Assembly (NCBI RefSeq): GCF_000708885.1
Contig: NZ_JEOE01000006.1
Coordinates: forward strand, 1 to 64,000
Direction: 5' to 3'
Length of the DNA stretch: 64,000 nt
DNA from: Cellulomonas sp. HZM
GTDB lineage: Bacteria; Actinomycetota; Actinomycetes; Actinomycetales; Cellulomonadaceae
The notes under the pieces were generated by a model. It ran no database searches, was not told where the DNA came from, and was given only the letters and a program-made list of their open reading frames with translations. Shown in pieces: positions 54,113 through 63,700 of the stretch. How positions within the stretch are numbered: the first letter of the stretch is position 1; every line of letters starts with the position of its first letter. Made by a program: the position numbers and the translations under genes.

Positions 54113-55654
54113 TCAGTCGGCGTCGGGCAGGGTCCAGCGGATGCTGGTCCCTTCCCCGTCCACCGGTTCGATCCAGATCCGACCGCCGTGGAACTCGACG
54201 ATCTTCTTGCACAGGGCCAGCCCGATGCCGGTCCCCTCGTACACGTCCTTGGGGTGCAGCCGCTGGAAGATCACGAAGACGCGCTCCGCATACTGCGCGT
54301 CGATCCCGATCCCGTTGTCGCGGCACTCGATCTGCCATGCGTCGCGCCCCGACTCGTGCACGCGCACGGCGCTCACGTGCACGTGCGGCTCGCGTCCGGG
54401 GTCGCGGAACTTGACGGCGTTGCCGACGAGGTTCTGGAAGAGCTGCACGAGCAGCGCGCGCTCGCCGCGCAGCACGGGCAGGTCACCGTGCGTGACGACG
54501 GCCCCGGTGTCCGTCACGGCGGTGTCCAGGTTGTCGACCGCGGCCGCGAGGGCGTCGGCGAGGTCGACGTCGGTGACCTCGCCGCCGACGCGACCGACCC
54601 GGCTGAAGCCGAGCAGGTCGTTGATGAGCCGCTGCATGCGCTTGGCGCCGTCGACCGCGAAGCCGATGTACTGGTCGGCCCGCTCGTCGAGCTGGCCGCC
54701 GTACCGCTTCTGCAGGAGCTGCGTGAAGCTCGCCACCTTGCGCAGAGGCTCCTGCAGGTCGTGCGACGCGACGTACGCGAACTGCTCCAGGTCACGGTTC
54801 GACCGGCGCAGCTCCTCGGCCTGCTCCGCGAGCGCGGCGTGCGCCTGCTCGACCTCCTCGACCTGGGACGCGAGCGTGATGCGCATGTGCTCCACGTCGC
54901 GTGCGAGGGCCGCGATCTCGCCCGGGCCCGTGGCCAGCACCGGGTGGTGCAGGTCGCCCTGCGCGACGATGCGCACGTCGCTCGCGAGCTCGTCCACGGG
55001 CTCGACGACCCAACGCCGCAGAGCGCTCCACAGCAGCACCGCGACGACGACCGCCGCGACCGCGAGCAGCGCGACGACGGCCGTCGTCACCCGGGTCCAG
55101 CGGTGCAGCTCGCCGGCGACGTGGCCGCGCGCGGCGCGCAGCTCGTCGGAGAACTCGTCGACGTTCGAGCGGATGCGGTCGAACTTCTCCTTGCCCGTCT
55201 CGATGTCGGACGTCGTCACCGCGCCCTTGCCCTGCTCGCGCGTTCGTTCGACGAGCGGCTCGGCGTACGCGAACCACGCGTCGGCCGCGTCGTCGACCTG
55301 CGACCCCAGCGCGACGAGGCGCGGGTCGTGCACGACGCCCTGGAGGTCCTGCGCGACCCGCTCGAACGACGCACGGTCGGTCGCGGCCTGGTCGTACGGC
55401 TCGAGCGTCCGGGGCGCGGCCGTGAGCGCGAACCCGCGGAACCCCGTCTCGGCGTCGAGCAGCTGAGCGAACGCCTGGTCGGAGGCGGCGACCGCCTCGT
55501 ACAGGTCCTGCGTGACCGCGTCCTGCCGGTCGACGAGCCGGGCGATCGCGAACCCGGCGGCTCCGAGCAGGAGGCCCAGGACCGCTCCCGCGACGACGAG
55601 CAGCGTCGCGAGCCGGCGTCGCAGCGTGACGCCGTGACGAGGAGCTGCGCTCAC
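54113..55654 (-). CDS. CHASE3-HAMP sensor histidine kinase
   Basis: A 513-residue membrane kinase. Helix 1 (about 14-34) and helix 2 (about 178-200) enclose an extracellular four-helix CHASE3 domain with the signature LLDAETGFRGFALT. HAMP follows (WVVEPVDELASDV), then a coiled coil, HisKA with His298 in VASHDLQEPLRKV, and an ATPase domain with NLVGNAVKF, RDNGIGID and GTGIGLALCKKI. The HDLQEPLR form is typical of phytochrome-like kinases that signal to Rcp1-type regulators. GTG 55654 overlaps the upstream phosphatase stop. Confidence 0.93.
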   Translation of the reverse strand: MSAAPRHGVTLRRRLATLLVVAGAVLGLLLGAAGFAIARLVDRQDAVTQDLYEAVAASDQAFAQLLDAETGFRGFALTAAPRTLEPYDQAATDRASFERVAQDLQGVVHDPRLVALGSQVDDAADAWFAYAEPLVERTREQGKGAVTTSDIETGKEKFDRIRSNVDEFSDELRAARGHVAGELHRWTRVTTAVVALLAVAAVVVAVLLWSALRRWVVEPVDELASDVRIVAQGDLHHPVLATGPGEIAALARDVEHMRITLASQVEEVEQAHAALAEQAEELRRSNRDLEQFAYVASHDLQEPLRKVASFTQLLQKRYGGQLDERADQYIGFAVDGAKRMQRLINDLLGFSRVGRVGGEVTDVDLADALAAAVDNLDTAVTDTGAVVTHGDLPVLRGERALLVQLFQNLVGNAVKFRDPGREPHVHVSAVRVHESGRDAWQIECRDNGIGIDAQYAERVFVIFQRLHPKDVYEGTGIGLALCKKIVEFHGGRIWIEPVDGEGTSIRWTLPDAD

Positions 55655-56874
55655 CGGCCCCACCCGAGCACCACGACGGCGGCGTCGTCCACCAGGTCGC
55701 CGCCGTGCAGCGTGCGGACGTCCGCGATCACCTTCTCGACCAGTCCCGTCGCCGGCCCGCGGACGAGCGCCGCGTCGACGACGTCGAGCAGACCGCGCTT
55801 GCCGAGCCGTTGCGCCGGGGCGGTCGCGGCGTCGCCGACGGTCGCCTCCAGCAGCCCGTCGGTGTAGCACATGAGCATCCAGGCGTCACCGAGCTCCAGC
55901 GTCTCGGGGAGCCACGTCCCGGGCACCGGGATCCCCAGCGCGCGCCCGCGCGTGCGCGTCGGCGCGAGGTGCGAGGGAGGCCCGACGACGAGCGGCACCG
56001 GGTGCCCGGCGAGGTACATCTGCGCGGTGCGCCGGTCCGGCGCGACGGCCAGCATCGCGACGGTCGTGAACACCTCGGGGCGCGGCCGCTCGGCCTCGAG
56101 CACGATCTCCAGCCGGCCGAGGACCTCGTCGACCGGTGTCCCCGTGAGCACGAGCGTGCGCCACGCGGTGCGCAGCGTCGCGCCGAGCGCGGCCTCGTCC
56201 GGGCCGTGGCCGCAGACGTCGCCCACGATCGCCAGCACCGTGCCGTCGGGACGCTCGACGACGTCGTAGAAGTCCCCACCCAGCACCCCGTCACGCCCCG
56301 CGCGGTAGCCGACATGGACCTGAAGCCTCTCGTCGCCCACGACGGGGACGGGCAGGAGAGCCCGCTCGAGGCGGTTCGTCTCCTGCTCGCGCACGAGCGA
56401 CCGGTACAGCGCACGGTCGGTCTCCTCGAGCCTGCGGCGCTGCACCGCGTAGCGCACGGCGCGCCCGAGCGTGTGGCCGTCGACCTCGTCCTTGACGAGG
56501 TAGTCCTGCGCGCCGGCGGCCACCGCCTGCACACCGGTCCCGCTCGCGGCCAGGCCCGTGAGCACGACGACCGCGGGCGCACCCGCGTCGAGCAGCCGTT
56601 CGAGCGCGGGGATGCCCGTCGCGTCCGGGAGCCCGAGGTCGAGGAGCACGCAGTCGACGTCGAGCGACGCGATCGCCTCGTCGAGCGTCCGGGCACGGCG
56701 CAGGACCACGTCGAGCCCCGCGTCGCGCAGGTGCTCGCCGACGAGCACCGCGTCGCCCTCGTCGTCCTCGACGAGCAGGACGCGGATCGCCGGCTCGACG
56801 AGCCGCACCGGCTGCGCGGTGATGGAGCGCCCGTCCGAGGGGTCGCCCCGACGGTGCTCCGGTGCCATGGTCAC
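55651..56874 (-). CDS. Receiver domain fused to a PP2C/SpoIIE serine phosphatase
   Basis: A 407-residue protein. Residues about 28-145 are a receiver (LLVEDDEGD, Asp79 in LLDLGLPD, VVLTGL, YLVKDEVDG). Residues about 190-405 are an SpoIIE-type PP2C domain with GGDFYDVV, VGDVCGHGPDEA, TAWR and CYTDGLLEA, so the metal-binding aspartates are present. Such proteins (RsbU/RssB-like) dephosphorylate anti-anti-sigma factors in general stress signalling; no STAS or RsbW partner is in the window. GTG 56874 is preferred over ATG 56868 because GAGAGG then sits six bases away. First gene of the three-gene module. Confidence 0.9.
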   Translation of the reverse strand: MTMAPEHRRGDPSDGRSITAQPVRLVEPAIRVLLVEDDEGDAVLVGEHLRDAGLDVVLRRARTLDEAIASLDVDCVLLDLGLPDATGIPALERLLDAGAPAVVVLTGLAASGTGVQAVAAGAQDYLVKDEVDGHTLGRAVRYAVQRRRLEETDRALYRSLVREQETNRLERALLPVPVVGDERLQVHVGYRAGRDGVLGGDFYDVVERPDGTVLAIVGDVCGHGPDEAALGATLRTAWRTLVLTGTPVDEVLGRLEIVLEAERPRPEVFTTVAMLAVAPDRRTAQMYLAGHPVPLVVGPPSHLAPTRTRGRALGIPVPGTWLPETLELGDAWMLMCYTDGLLEATVGDAATAPAQRLGKRGLLDVVDAALVRGPATGLVEKVIADVRTLHGGDLVDDAAVVVLGWGR

Positions 56875-57038
56875 GGTCGTCCTCTCGTCGGCATGCGAAC
56901 TGTACGTGCTGGTCGCCGGCCGCGCGCTCCGATCGTCCGGTCCGTCCTCGGACGCGTGCAACACGCCCCGTGCCGCGGGCGGATAATGGACGGCCGCTTC
57001 GCGGGGACGCGGGAGCGGGCGACGACGGGAGGGCACGC

Positions 57039-59327
57039 GTGACGGCGACGAACGACGAGCTGACGGGCGAGCAGCGCACGATCGACACGCTGTACGCGCG
57101 GCTCGACGAGCTGCGCGCGCAGACTCGCGCGCGCCTCGCGGACGTGCGCCGCACGGGACCGGCAGGCTCGCCGCAGAACCGGAGCGAGCGCGACGCGTTC
57201 GCGACGCTGTACGAGGACCGTCTCGCCCAGCTCGAGGCCGTCGAGGAGCGCCTCGCGTTCGGCCGGCTCGACCTCGAGGACGGGTCGAGGCGCTACGTCG
57301 GTCGGATCGGCCTGACGGACGCCGAGCAGAGCCAGCTCCTCACCGACTGGCGCGCTCCGGCTGCGCAGGCGTTCTACCGCGCGACCGCCGCGCACCCCGA
57401 CGGCGTGGTCCGTCGTCGGCACCTGGTGACCCGGGGTCGTTCCGTGACGGCCGTCGAGGACGAGGTGCTCGACCTCACGCTCGTCGTCGACGGCGACGAG
57501 CGTCTCGAGGGCCTCTCGGGCGAGGGCGCGCTGCTCGCCGCGCTGGGTGCCGGCCGGACCGGGCGCATGGGCGACATCGTCGCGACGATCCAGGCGGAGC
57601 AGGACACGATCATCCGGTCCGAGCTGGGCGGCGCGCTCGTCGTGCAAGGCGGTCCGGGCACCGGCAAGACCGCCGTGGCGCTGCACCGCGCCGCGTTCCT
57701 GCTGTACGCGCACCGGCGCACCCTCGAGCGCTCGGGCGTGCTGCTCGTCGGCCCCAGCCGTACGTTCCTGCGCTACATCGACCAGGTGCTGCCGTCCCTG
57801 GGCGAGACCGGCGTCGTGACGACGACGGTCGCCGAGCTCGTGCCGGGCGTGCGCGCGACGGGCACCGAGGACGACGCCGTCGCGGAGCTCAAGGGCCGGG
57901 CGGTCATGGCGCGCGTGATCGCCAAGGCCGTCCGGGACCGCGAGCGCGTCCCCGCCGAGGCGGTCACGGTCCGCATCGACGGTCGCACCGTCGTCATCCG
58001 CCCCGACGACGTCGCAGGCGCGATCGCCCGCGCGCGGCGCAACCACCGCCCGCACAACCAGGCCCGTGTCGCGTTCGTCAGGGACATGCTGTCGCGGCTG
58101 GCCGACCAGTACGTCGCCCAGCTCGCGTTCGACGTCCCGCCCGACGAGCGCGGCGAGATCCTCGAGGACCTGCGCAGCCACCGGGACGTGCGTGTCGCGC
58201 TCAACCTCGCGTGGATGCCGCTCACGCCACAGAAGCTGCTCGAGGACCTGTGGGCCAAGCCCTGGCGGCTGGACCTCGCGGCACCGGAGCTGTCCCGCGC
58301 GCAGCGCCGCTCGCTCGCTCGCGACGCGGGTTCGCCGTGGACCGAGGCGGACGTGCCGCTGCTCGACGAGGCGGCCGAGCTCCTCGGCGAGGACGACCAG
58401 GCCGCGCGCGCGCAGGCCCGCGCCGCAGCACAGCAGCGCGCGGACGAGCTCGCGTACGCGCGCCGGGTGCTGGAGTCGACAGGCTCGGGCGCGCTGGTGT
58501 CGGCGGAGCTCCTCGCGGACCGCTTCACGGCGGGCGGCCCCGCGCTCACGACCGCCGAGCGCGCGGCGGCCGACCGGACGTGGACCTACGGGCACGTCGT
58601 GGTCGACGAGGCGCAGGAGCTGTCGGCGATGGCGTGGCGGGCCCTGCTGCGACGGGTGCCCACGCGCTCGCTCACGATCGTCGGCGACGTCGCCCAGACG
58701 TCGGCCGCCGCGGGCACGCGCGACTGGGCGACGATGCTCGACCCCGTGCTGCGCGCGTCGTGGCGGCTGGCCGAGCTCACGGTGAACTACCGCACCCCGG
58801 CCGCCGTGGCGGACGCGGCACGACGGGTCGCGTCGGCCGCGGGGCTGCCGGTCAGCCGTCTGACGTCCGCGCGCGAGGTGCCGGATGCGCTCCAGGTCCG
58901 TCGTGTGGCCGCGGCGGCGCTCGTGGACGAGACGGTCGCCACGGCGAAGCTCGCCCTCGACGACGTCCGGGACGAGTCCGGTGCGGGGCGGGTGGCCGTG
59001 CTGGCGCCGGACGGGACGGTCGACGAGCTGCGCGAGCGGCTCGCGGGTGCGGGTGGTCCGGCGACCGACCTGGACGCCCCGCTCGTCGTGATGGGCGCGC
59101 GCGAGGCGAAGGGGCTCGAGTTCGACGCGGTCGTGCTCGTCGAGCCGGCGGACGTCCTCGCGGCGTCGGCAGGCGACCTGTTCGTCGCCATGACGCGACC
59201 GACGCGGGTCCTGCACGTCCTGCACTCGCGCGACCTGCCTCGCGGGTTCGAGGAGGGCGACGACGACGGTCCCGTTGTCCGCAGGTCGGACATGCCTGTG
59301 CCCGAGGCGCGGGCAGGCGCACGATGA
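57039..59327 (+). CDS. helR: HelD/HelR-type RNA polymerase-associated ATPase (UvrD/Rep superfamily)
   Basis: A 762-residue SF1-like ATPase. Residues 1-about 75 form an antiparallel coiled coil (IDTLYARLDELRAQTRARL), the arm that reaches into the RNA polymerase channel in HelD. Walker A is GGPGTGKTAV near residue 205, the Q-motif and AEQ region precede it, Walker B is VVVDEAQELS near 520, and motif IV-VI follow (VNYRTP near 580, GAREAKGLEFDAVV, VAMTRPT). HelR removes rifamycin from RNA polymerase in Streptomyces and mycobacteria; the HelD core function is recycling stalled polymerase. GTG 57039 has GGGAGGG five bases upstream. No rifamycin-associated element was found in 56875-57038. Confidence 0.85.
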   Translation: MTATNDELTGEQRTIDTLYARLDELRAQTRARLADVRRTGPAGSPQNRSERDAFATLYEDRLAQLEAVEERLAFGRLDLEDGSRRYVGRIGLTDAEQSQLLTDWRAPAAQAFYRATAAHPDGVVRRRHLVTRGRSVTAVEDEVLDLTLVVDGDERLEGLSGEGALLAALGAGRTGRMGDIVATIQAEQDTIIRSELGGALVVQGGPGTGKTAVALHRAAFLLYAHRRTLERSGVLLVGPSRTFLRYIDQVLPSLGETGVVTTTVAELVPGVRATGTEDDAVAELKGRAVMARVIAKAVRDRERVPAEAVTVRIDGRTVVIRPDDVAGAIARARRNHRPHNQARVAFVRDMLSRLADQYVAQLAFDVPPDERGEILEDLRSHRDVRVALNLAWMPLTPQKLLEDLWAKPWRLDLAAPELSRAQRRSLARDAGSPWTEADVPLLDEAAELLGEDDQAARAQARAAAQQRADELAYARRVLESTGSGALVSAELLADRFTAGGPALTTAERAAADRTWTYGHVVVDEAQELSAMAWRALLRRVPTRSLTIVGDVAQTSAAAGTRDWATMLDPVLRASWRLAELTVNYRTPAAVADAARRVASAAGLPVSRLTSAREVPDALQVRRVAAAALVDETVATAKLALDDVRDESGAGRVAVLAPDGTVDELRERLAGAGGPATDLDAPLVVMGAREAKGLEFDAVVLVEPADVLAASAGDLFVAMTRPTRVLHVLHSRDLPRGFEEGDDDGPVVRRSDMPVPEARAGAR

Positions 59328-59331
59328 CCCC

Positions 59332-60531
59332 GTGCTCAAGGCCCTCCTGCTCGAGAACCTCCACCCCCAGGCGCGCACGATCCTCGAGGCCGCCGGCTTC
59401 GACGTGACGACGCGCACCGGCGCGCTCGACGAGGCCGAGCTGGTCGACGCGCTCGACGGCGTGCACCTGCTCGGCATCCGGTCCAAGACGAACGTCACGG
59501 CTGCCGCGCTCGCGCAGGCGCCGGACCTCGTCGCGATCGGTGCGTTCTGCATCGGGACCAACCAGATCGACCTCGCCGCAGCCGCGACTCGAGGCGTCGC
59601 GACCTTCAACGCGCCGTTCTCGAACACGCGCTCGGTCGTCGAGATCGCGATCGCCGAGATCATCGGGCTCACGCGCCGCCTGACGGAGTTCGACAAGGAG
59701 ATGCACGACGGCGTCTGGAACAAGTCGGCCGTCGGCGCCCACGAGGTGCGCGGCCGCACGCTGGGCATCATCGGCTACGGCAACATCGGCACGCAGCTGT
59801 CGGTCCTCGCCGAGAACCTCGGCATGTCGGTGGTGTTCTACGACACGGCGGAGAAGCTCGCGCTGGGCAACGCGCGTCGCATGCACTCCCTCGACGAGCT
59901 GCTCCAGACGGCGGACGTCGTGACGTTGCACGTCGACGGACGTCCGGGCAACGCCGGGTTCTTCGGCGCGGCGCAGATCGCTCGCATGAAGCCGGGTGCG
60001 ATCCTGCTCAACCTCTCGCGCGGCTTCGTCGTCGACCCCGCCGCGCTGCGCGAGGCGATCGTCTCGGGGCACCTGTCCGGCGCCGCGGTCGACGTCTTCC
60101 CCGTCGAGCCCAAGCGCAAGGGCGACCCCTTCGAGTCCGAGCTGCGCGGCCTGCCGAACGTGATCCTGACGCCGCACACGGGTGGCTCGACCGAGGAGGC
60201 GCAGGAGGCGATCGGGCAGTTCGTCGCCCACAAGCTGCGCGACTACATCGCCACGGGCTCCACCACGCTGTCCGTGAACCTGCCGAACGTGGCGCTCGAC
60301 CAGCCGCCGGGCGTGCACCGGCTCGCGTACCTGCACCACAACCGCCCCGGTGTGCTGGCAGGCATCAACGCGACGCTCGCCGAGCACGGCGTCAACATCG
60401 AGGCCCAGCTGCTCTCGACGCGCGGCGAGCTCGGCTACGTGGTGACGGACGTCGGCTCGGAGGTCGACCAGGCGGTGGTCGAGGCGCTGTCGTCGCAGGC
60501 CGAGGCGATCAGGCTGCGCCTGCTGTCCTGA
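59332..60531 (+). CDS. serA: D-3-phosphoglycerate dehydrogenase
   Basis: A 399-residue enzyme of the short, E. coli-like SerA class with a C-terminal ACT domain. It oxidises 3-phosphoglycerate, first step of serine synthesis. GIRSKTNVTA, the NAD loop IIGYGNIGTQLSVLA, LHVDGRPGNAGFFG, and the catalytic His in LTPHTGGSTEEAQ are present; the ACT domain starts at about 325 (HRLAYLHHNRPGVLAGI). The GTG is four bases after the HelR stop, with no clear Shine-Dalgarno, so reinitiation is likely. A second, longer SerA type also occurs in actinobacteria; whether one exists here cannot be seen. Confidence 0.95.
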   Translation: MLKALLLENLHPQARTILEAAGFDVTTRTGALDEAELVDALDGVHLLGIRSKTNVTAAALAQAPDLVAIGAFCIGTNQIDLAAAATRGVATFNAPFSNTRSVVEIAIAEIIGLTRRLTEFDKEMHDGVWNKSAVGAHEVRGRTLGIIGYGNIGTQLSVLAENLGMSVVFYDTAEKLALGNARRMHSLDELLQTADVVTLHVDGRPGNAGFFGAAQIARMKPGAILLNLSRGFVVDPAALREAIVSGHLSGAAVDVFPVEPKRKGDPFESELRGLPNVILTPHTGGSTEEAQEAIGQFVAHKLRDYIATGSTTLSVNLPNVALDQPPGVHRLAYLHHNRPGVLAGINATLAEHGVNIEAQLLSTRGELGYVVTDVGSEVDQAVVEALSSQAEAIRLRLLS

Positions 60532-60539
60532 GGCGCGGG

Positions 60540-60560
60540 CGGGTCGCCCCGGACGACCCG
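60540..60560 (+). terminator. Hairpin after serA
   Basis: CGGGTCG (60540-60546) and CGACCCG (60554-60560), seven-base loop, nine bases past the stop. The rest of 60561-60743 is non-coding and would hold the promoter of the next gene; a TATGCT at 60667-60672 is the only -10-like word noticed. Confidence 0.5.
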
Positions 60561-60743
60561 GGGCCGTTGAGCCGGACGGGTGAACGCACCGGGTGAAATC
60601 TCGGTGCGAACTGGACGATGGTCCGAGTCGCGTCCGCGATGTCCGGATCGGGCCGAGCACGGGTCCATATGCTCGCGATGCTCCTGCCGTTGCCGCCGAG
60701 CCGTCCACCTCGAGCCGGTGCACGGCGAAGGGATCGCCACCCG

Positions 60744-63700
60744 ATGCTCTCCGTGCGCCTGCGCCGTTCCTCCTCCCCCGTCGCCGCCGTGAGCGCCGTC
60801 GTCCTCGTCCTCGTGACGGCCCTCGCCGCCGTCGTCGGCGCGTCCACGTCCGCCTCGGCCGCAGGCACGTCCCTCCTCACGGAGTCGTTCTCGGGCGCCA
60901 CGGTCGCCGACCCCGCCTTCCTCGCCCTGAACTCGGCGTGCCTGACCAGGTCGACGACGACCGCCACGGGCACGGCCCTCGGCAAGTGCGCGACCACGAA
61001 CGGGCCCGTCCCGACCTCGGGCGACAACGGCTGGCTGCGCCTCACCGACGCCACCACCAACGTCAAGGGCGGCGTGGTGTACAACCGCGCGATCCCCGCG
61101 GCCGCGGGGCTCGTCGTGCAGTTCCAGCAGGCTCAGTACGGCGGCTCGGTGTACAACCCCGGGAGCAACCCCGCGCCGGGCGACGGCATCGGGTTCTTCC
61201 TCACGGACGGCGCGTACTCCCTCACGTCGGCGGGCTCGTACGGCGGTGCACTCGGGTACGCGCAGCGCAACGACGGCACCGACGGCGTCGTCGGCGGCTA
61301 TCTCGGTGTCGGTCTCGACGTGTACGGCAACTACGCGAACGACGAGGAGGGCCGCGGGACCGGTTGCTCCGCGGCGTCGGCGGGGACCCGCACGCCCAAC
61401 GCGATCACCCTGCGCGGGCCGGGGCGCCAGTCCGGCACCGCGTGGTCGCAGGGGTACTGCCGCGTCGGCACGACGACGCAGCTGAGCTCGGCGTACAACG
61501 TGCAGCCGTCGTTCTGGAACGCCTCGACCGTGAAGCCGACGCCGGCGACGGAGGCGACCTTCGTCCGCGACGTGCGCGTGACGATCCAGCCTCAGCCCGC
61601 GTCGGGGACCACGGGCCCGGACGTCACGGTCGAGCTGAAGTTCCCCGGTGAGACGTCGTGGGGCCACGCCGTCACGACGACGATGCCCACGCGCGCTCCC
61701 GCCACCTACAAGCTCGGCTGGGCCGCGTCGACCGGCGGCGCGTCCGACATCCACCTCATCCGCAACGTCGACGTCTCCACGGTCGACGCGCTCAAGGACC
61801 TGACGATCGCCAAGCAGGTCGTCGCCCCGAAGGCGAAGTACGCGGTCGGCGACACCATCAGCTATCAGTTCGTCGTCTACAACACGGGCACGCAGACACT
61901 CACGAACATCGCGGTGAGCGACCCCAAGGTGACCAACCTGGTGTGCCCGGCCACCACGCTCGTCGCGGGCGCCTCGACGATCTGCACCGCGTCGCACGTC
62001 GTGACCTCCGCGGACCAGGCCGCGGGCAGCGCCTACGCGAACACCGCCACCGCGACCGGCAAGGCCCCGGACGGCTCGAGCGTGACGACCGATCCGTCCA
62101 CCGCGACGGTCAACCTGAACGACGTCCCGTCGCTCTCGCTCGTCAAGTCCGCCTCGGTCCTGGCGGGACTCGCCGTCGGCAACCAGGTGTCGTACACGTT
62201 CACCGTGACCAACACCGGGAACGTGACGCTCACCGGCCCGAAGGTCGTCGACGGCGGGACGACGTACACGTGCCCCGCGACGTCGCTCGTCGCGGGTGCC
62301 TCGACGACCTGCACCGGCCCCGTGCGCACGGTCACCCAGGCCCAGGTCGACGCCGGGGTCGTCACCAACACCGCGACCGCGTCCGCCACGTTCGGCGGCT
62401 CGACGTACACCGCCACCGACAGCGCGACGTCCACGACCGTCGCCCCGGCACCGGCCATCACGATGACGAAGACGGCGTCGCCGACGTCGGGCGCGACGCT
62501 CGGCACCGTCGTGGCCTACTCGCTCACGGCGAAGAACACGGGCAACGTGACGCTCACCGGCGTGACCGCGATCGACGACGGCACCACCTACGCGTGCACA
62601 CCGTCGACGCTCGCACCCGGTGCCTCGGCGACGTGCGCGGTCCCGTCGCACGCGGTCACCCAGGCCGAGGTCGACGCGGGCTCGTCCGTGAACACCGCGA
62701 CCGCCACGGGCACGGCGCCCGGCTCGGCGGGTTCGGTCACGTCGACGCCGAGCACGGCGACGACGACGAGCACGCGCACGGCGGGCATCGCACTCGTCAA
62801 GACGGCCACGAAGGGCGGCCAGCCCGCGGCCCCCGTCTCGCCTGGCGACGTCCTGACGTACGCGTTCTCGGTGACCAACACGGGCAACGTGACGCTCTCG
62901 GCGCCCGTCGTCACCGACGCGGGCACCACGTACTCGAGCTGCACGCCGAGCACGCTCGCCCCGGGCGCCTCGGCCACCTGCGCCGGACCGACGCGCACCG
63001 TCACGGCGGACGACGTCGACGCGGGCCAGGTCGTGAACACCGCGACCGTGACCGCGACACCGCCGGCCGGGGTCGCAGCACCGACGGCCACCGCGACCGT
63101 CACGGTCACGACGGTCGCGGACGCCCCGTCGTTCAGCGTCACGAAGACGGCCGACGCCACCGTCGTGCACGTGGGCGACGTGATCCACTACGGCTTCACG
63201 GTGGCCAACGACGGCAACGTCCCCCTGCGCAACCCCACCGTGGTCGACCAGGGAACCACCTACGTGTGCGCACCGACCTCGCTCGCCGTCGCCCAGAGCG
63301 CGACGTGCCCCGGGCCCACGCACACCGTCACGCAGGCCGACGTCGACGCGGGCAAGGTCGACAACGTCGCGACCGGGCACGCGAACCGCACCAACGGCAC
63401 GCCCCTGGCGGGCGTGACCGCGTCGCTCAGCATCCCCGCGATCGCGGCGACCCCGTCGATCACGCTGACGAAGACCGCCTCCATGACCAGCGGCGCGAAG
63501 GTCGGTGACGTCCTCACGTACTCGCTGACCGTGAAGAACACGGGCAACGTGACCGTCACGTCGCCGACCGTCACCGACGCCGGCCAGACCTACGCCTGCA
63601 CGCCGACGTCCCTCGCCCCGCAGGCGTCCGCGACGTGCGCCGGCCCGTCGCACACGGTCACTCAGGGCGACGTCGACGCAGGCTCGTACGTCAACCGGGC

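Noticed and set aside
56875..57038. Rifamycin-associated element upstream of the HelD/HelR-type gene
   Set aside because: No palindrome of that type could be found in the interval.
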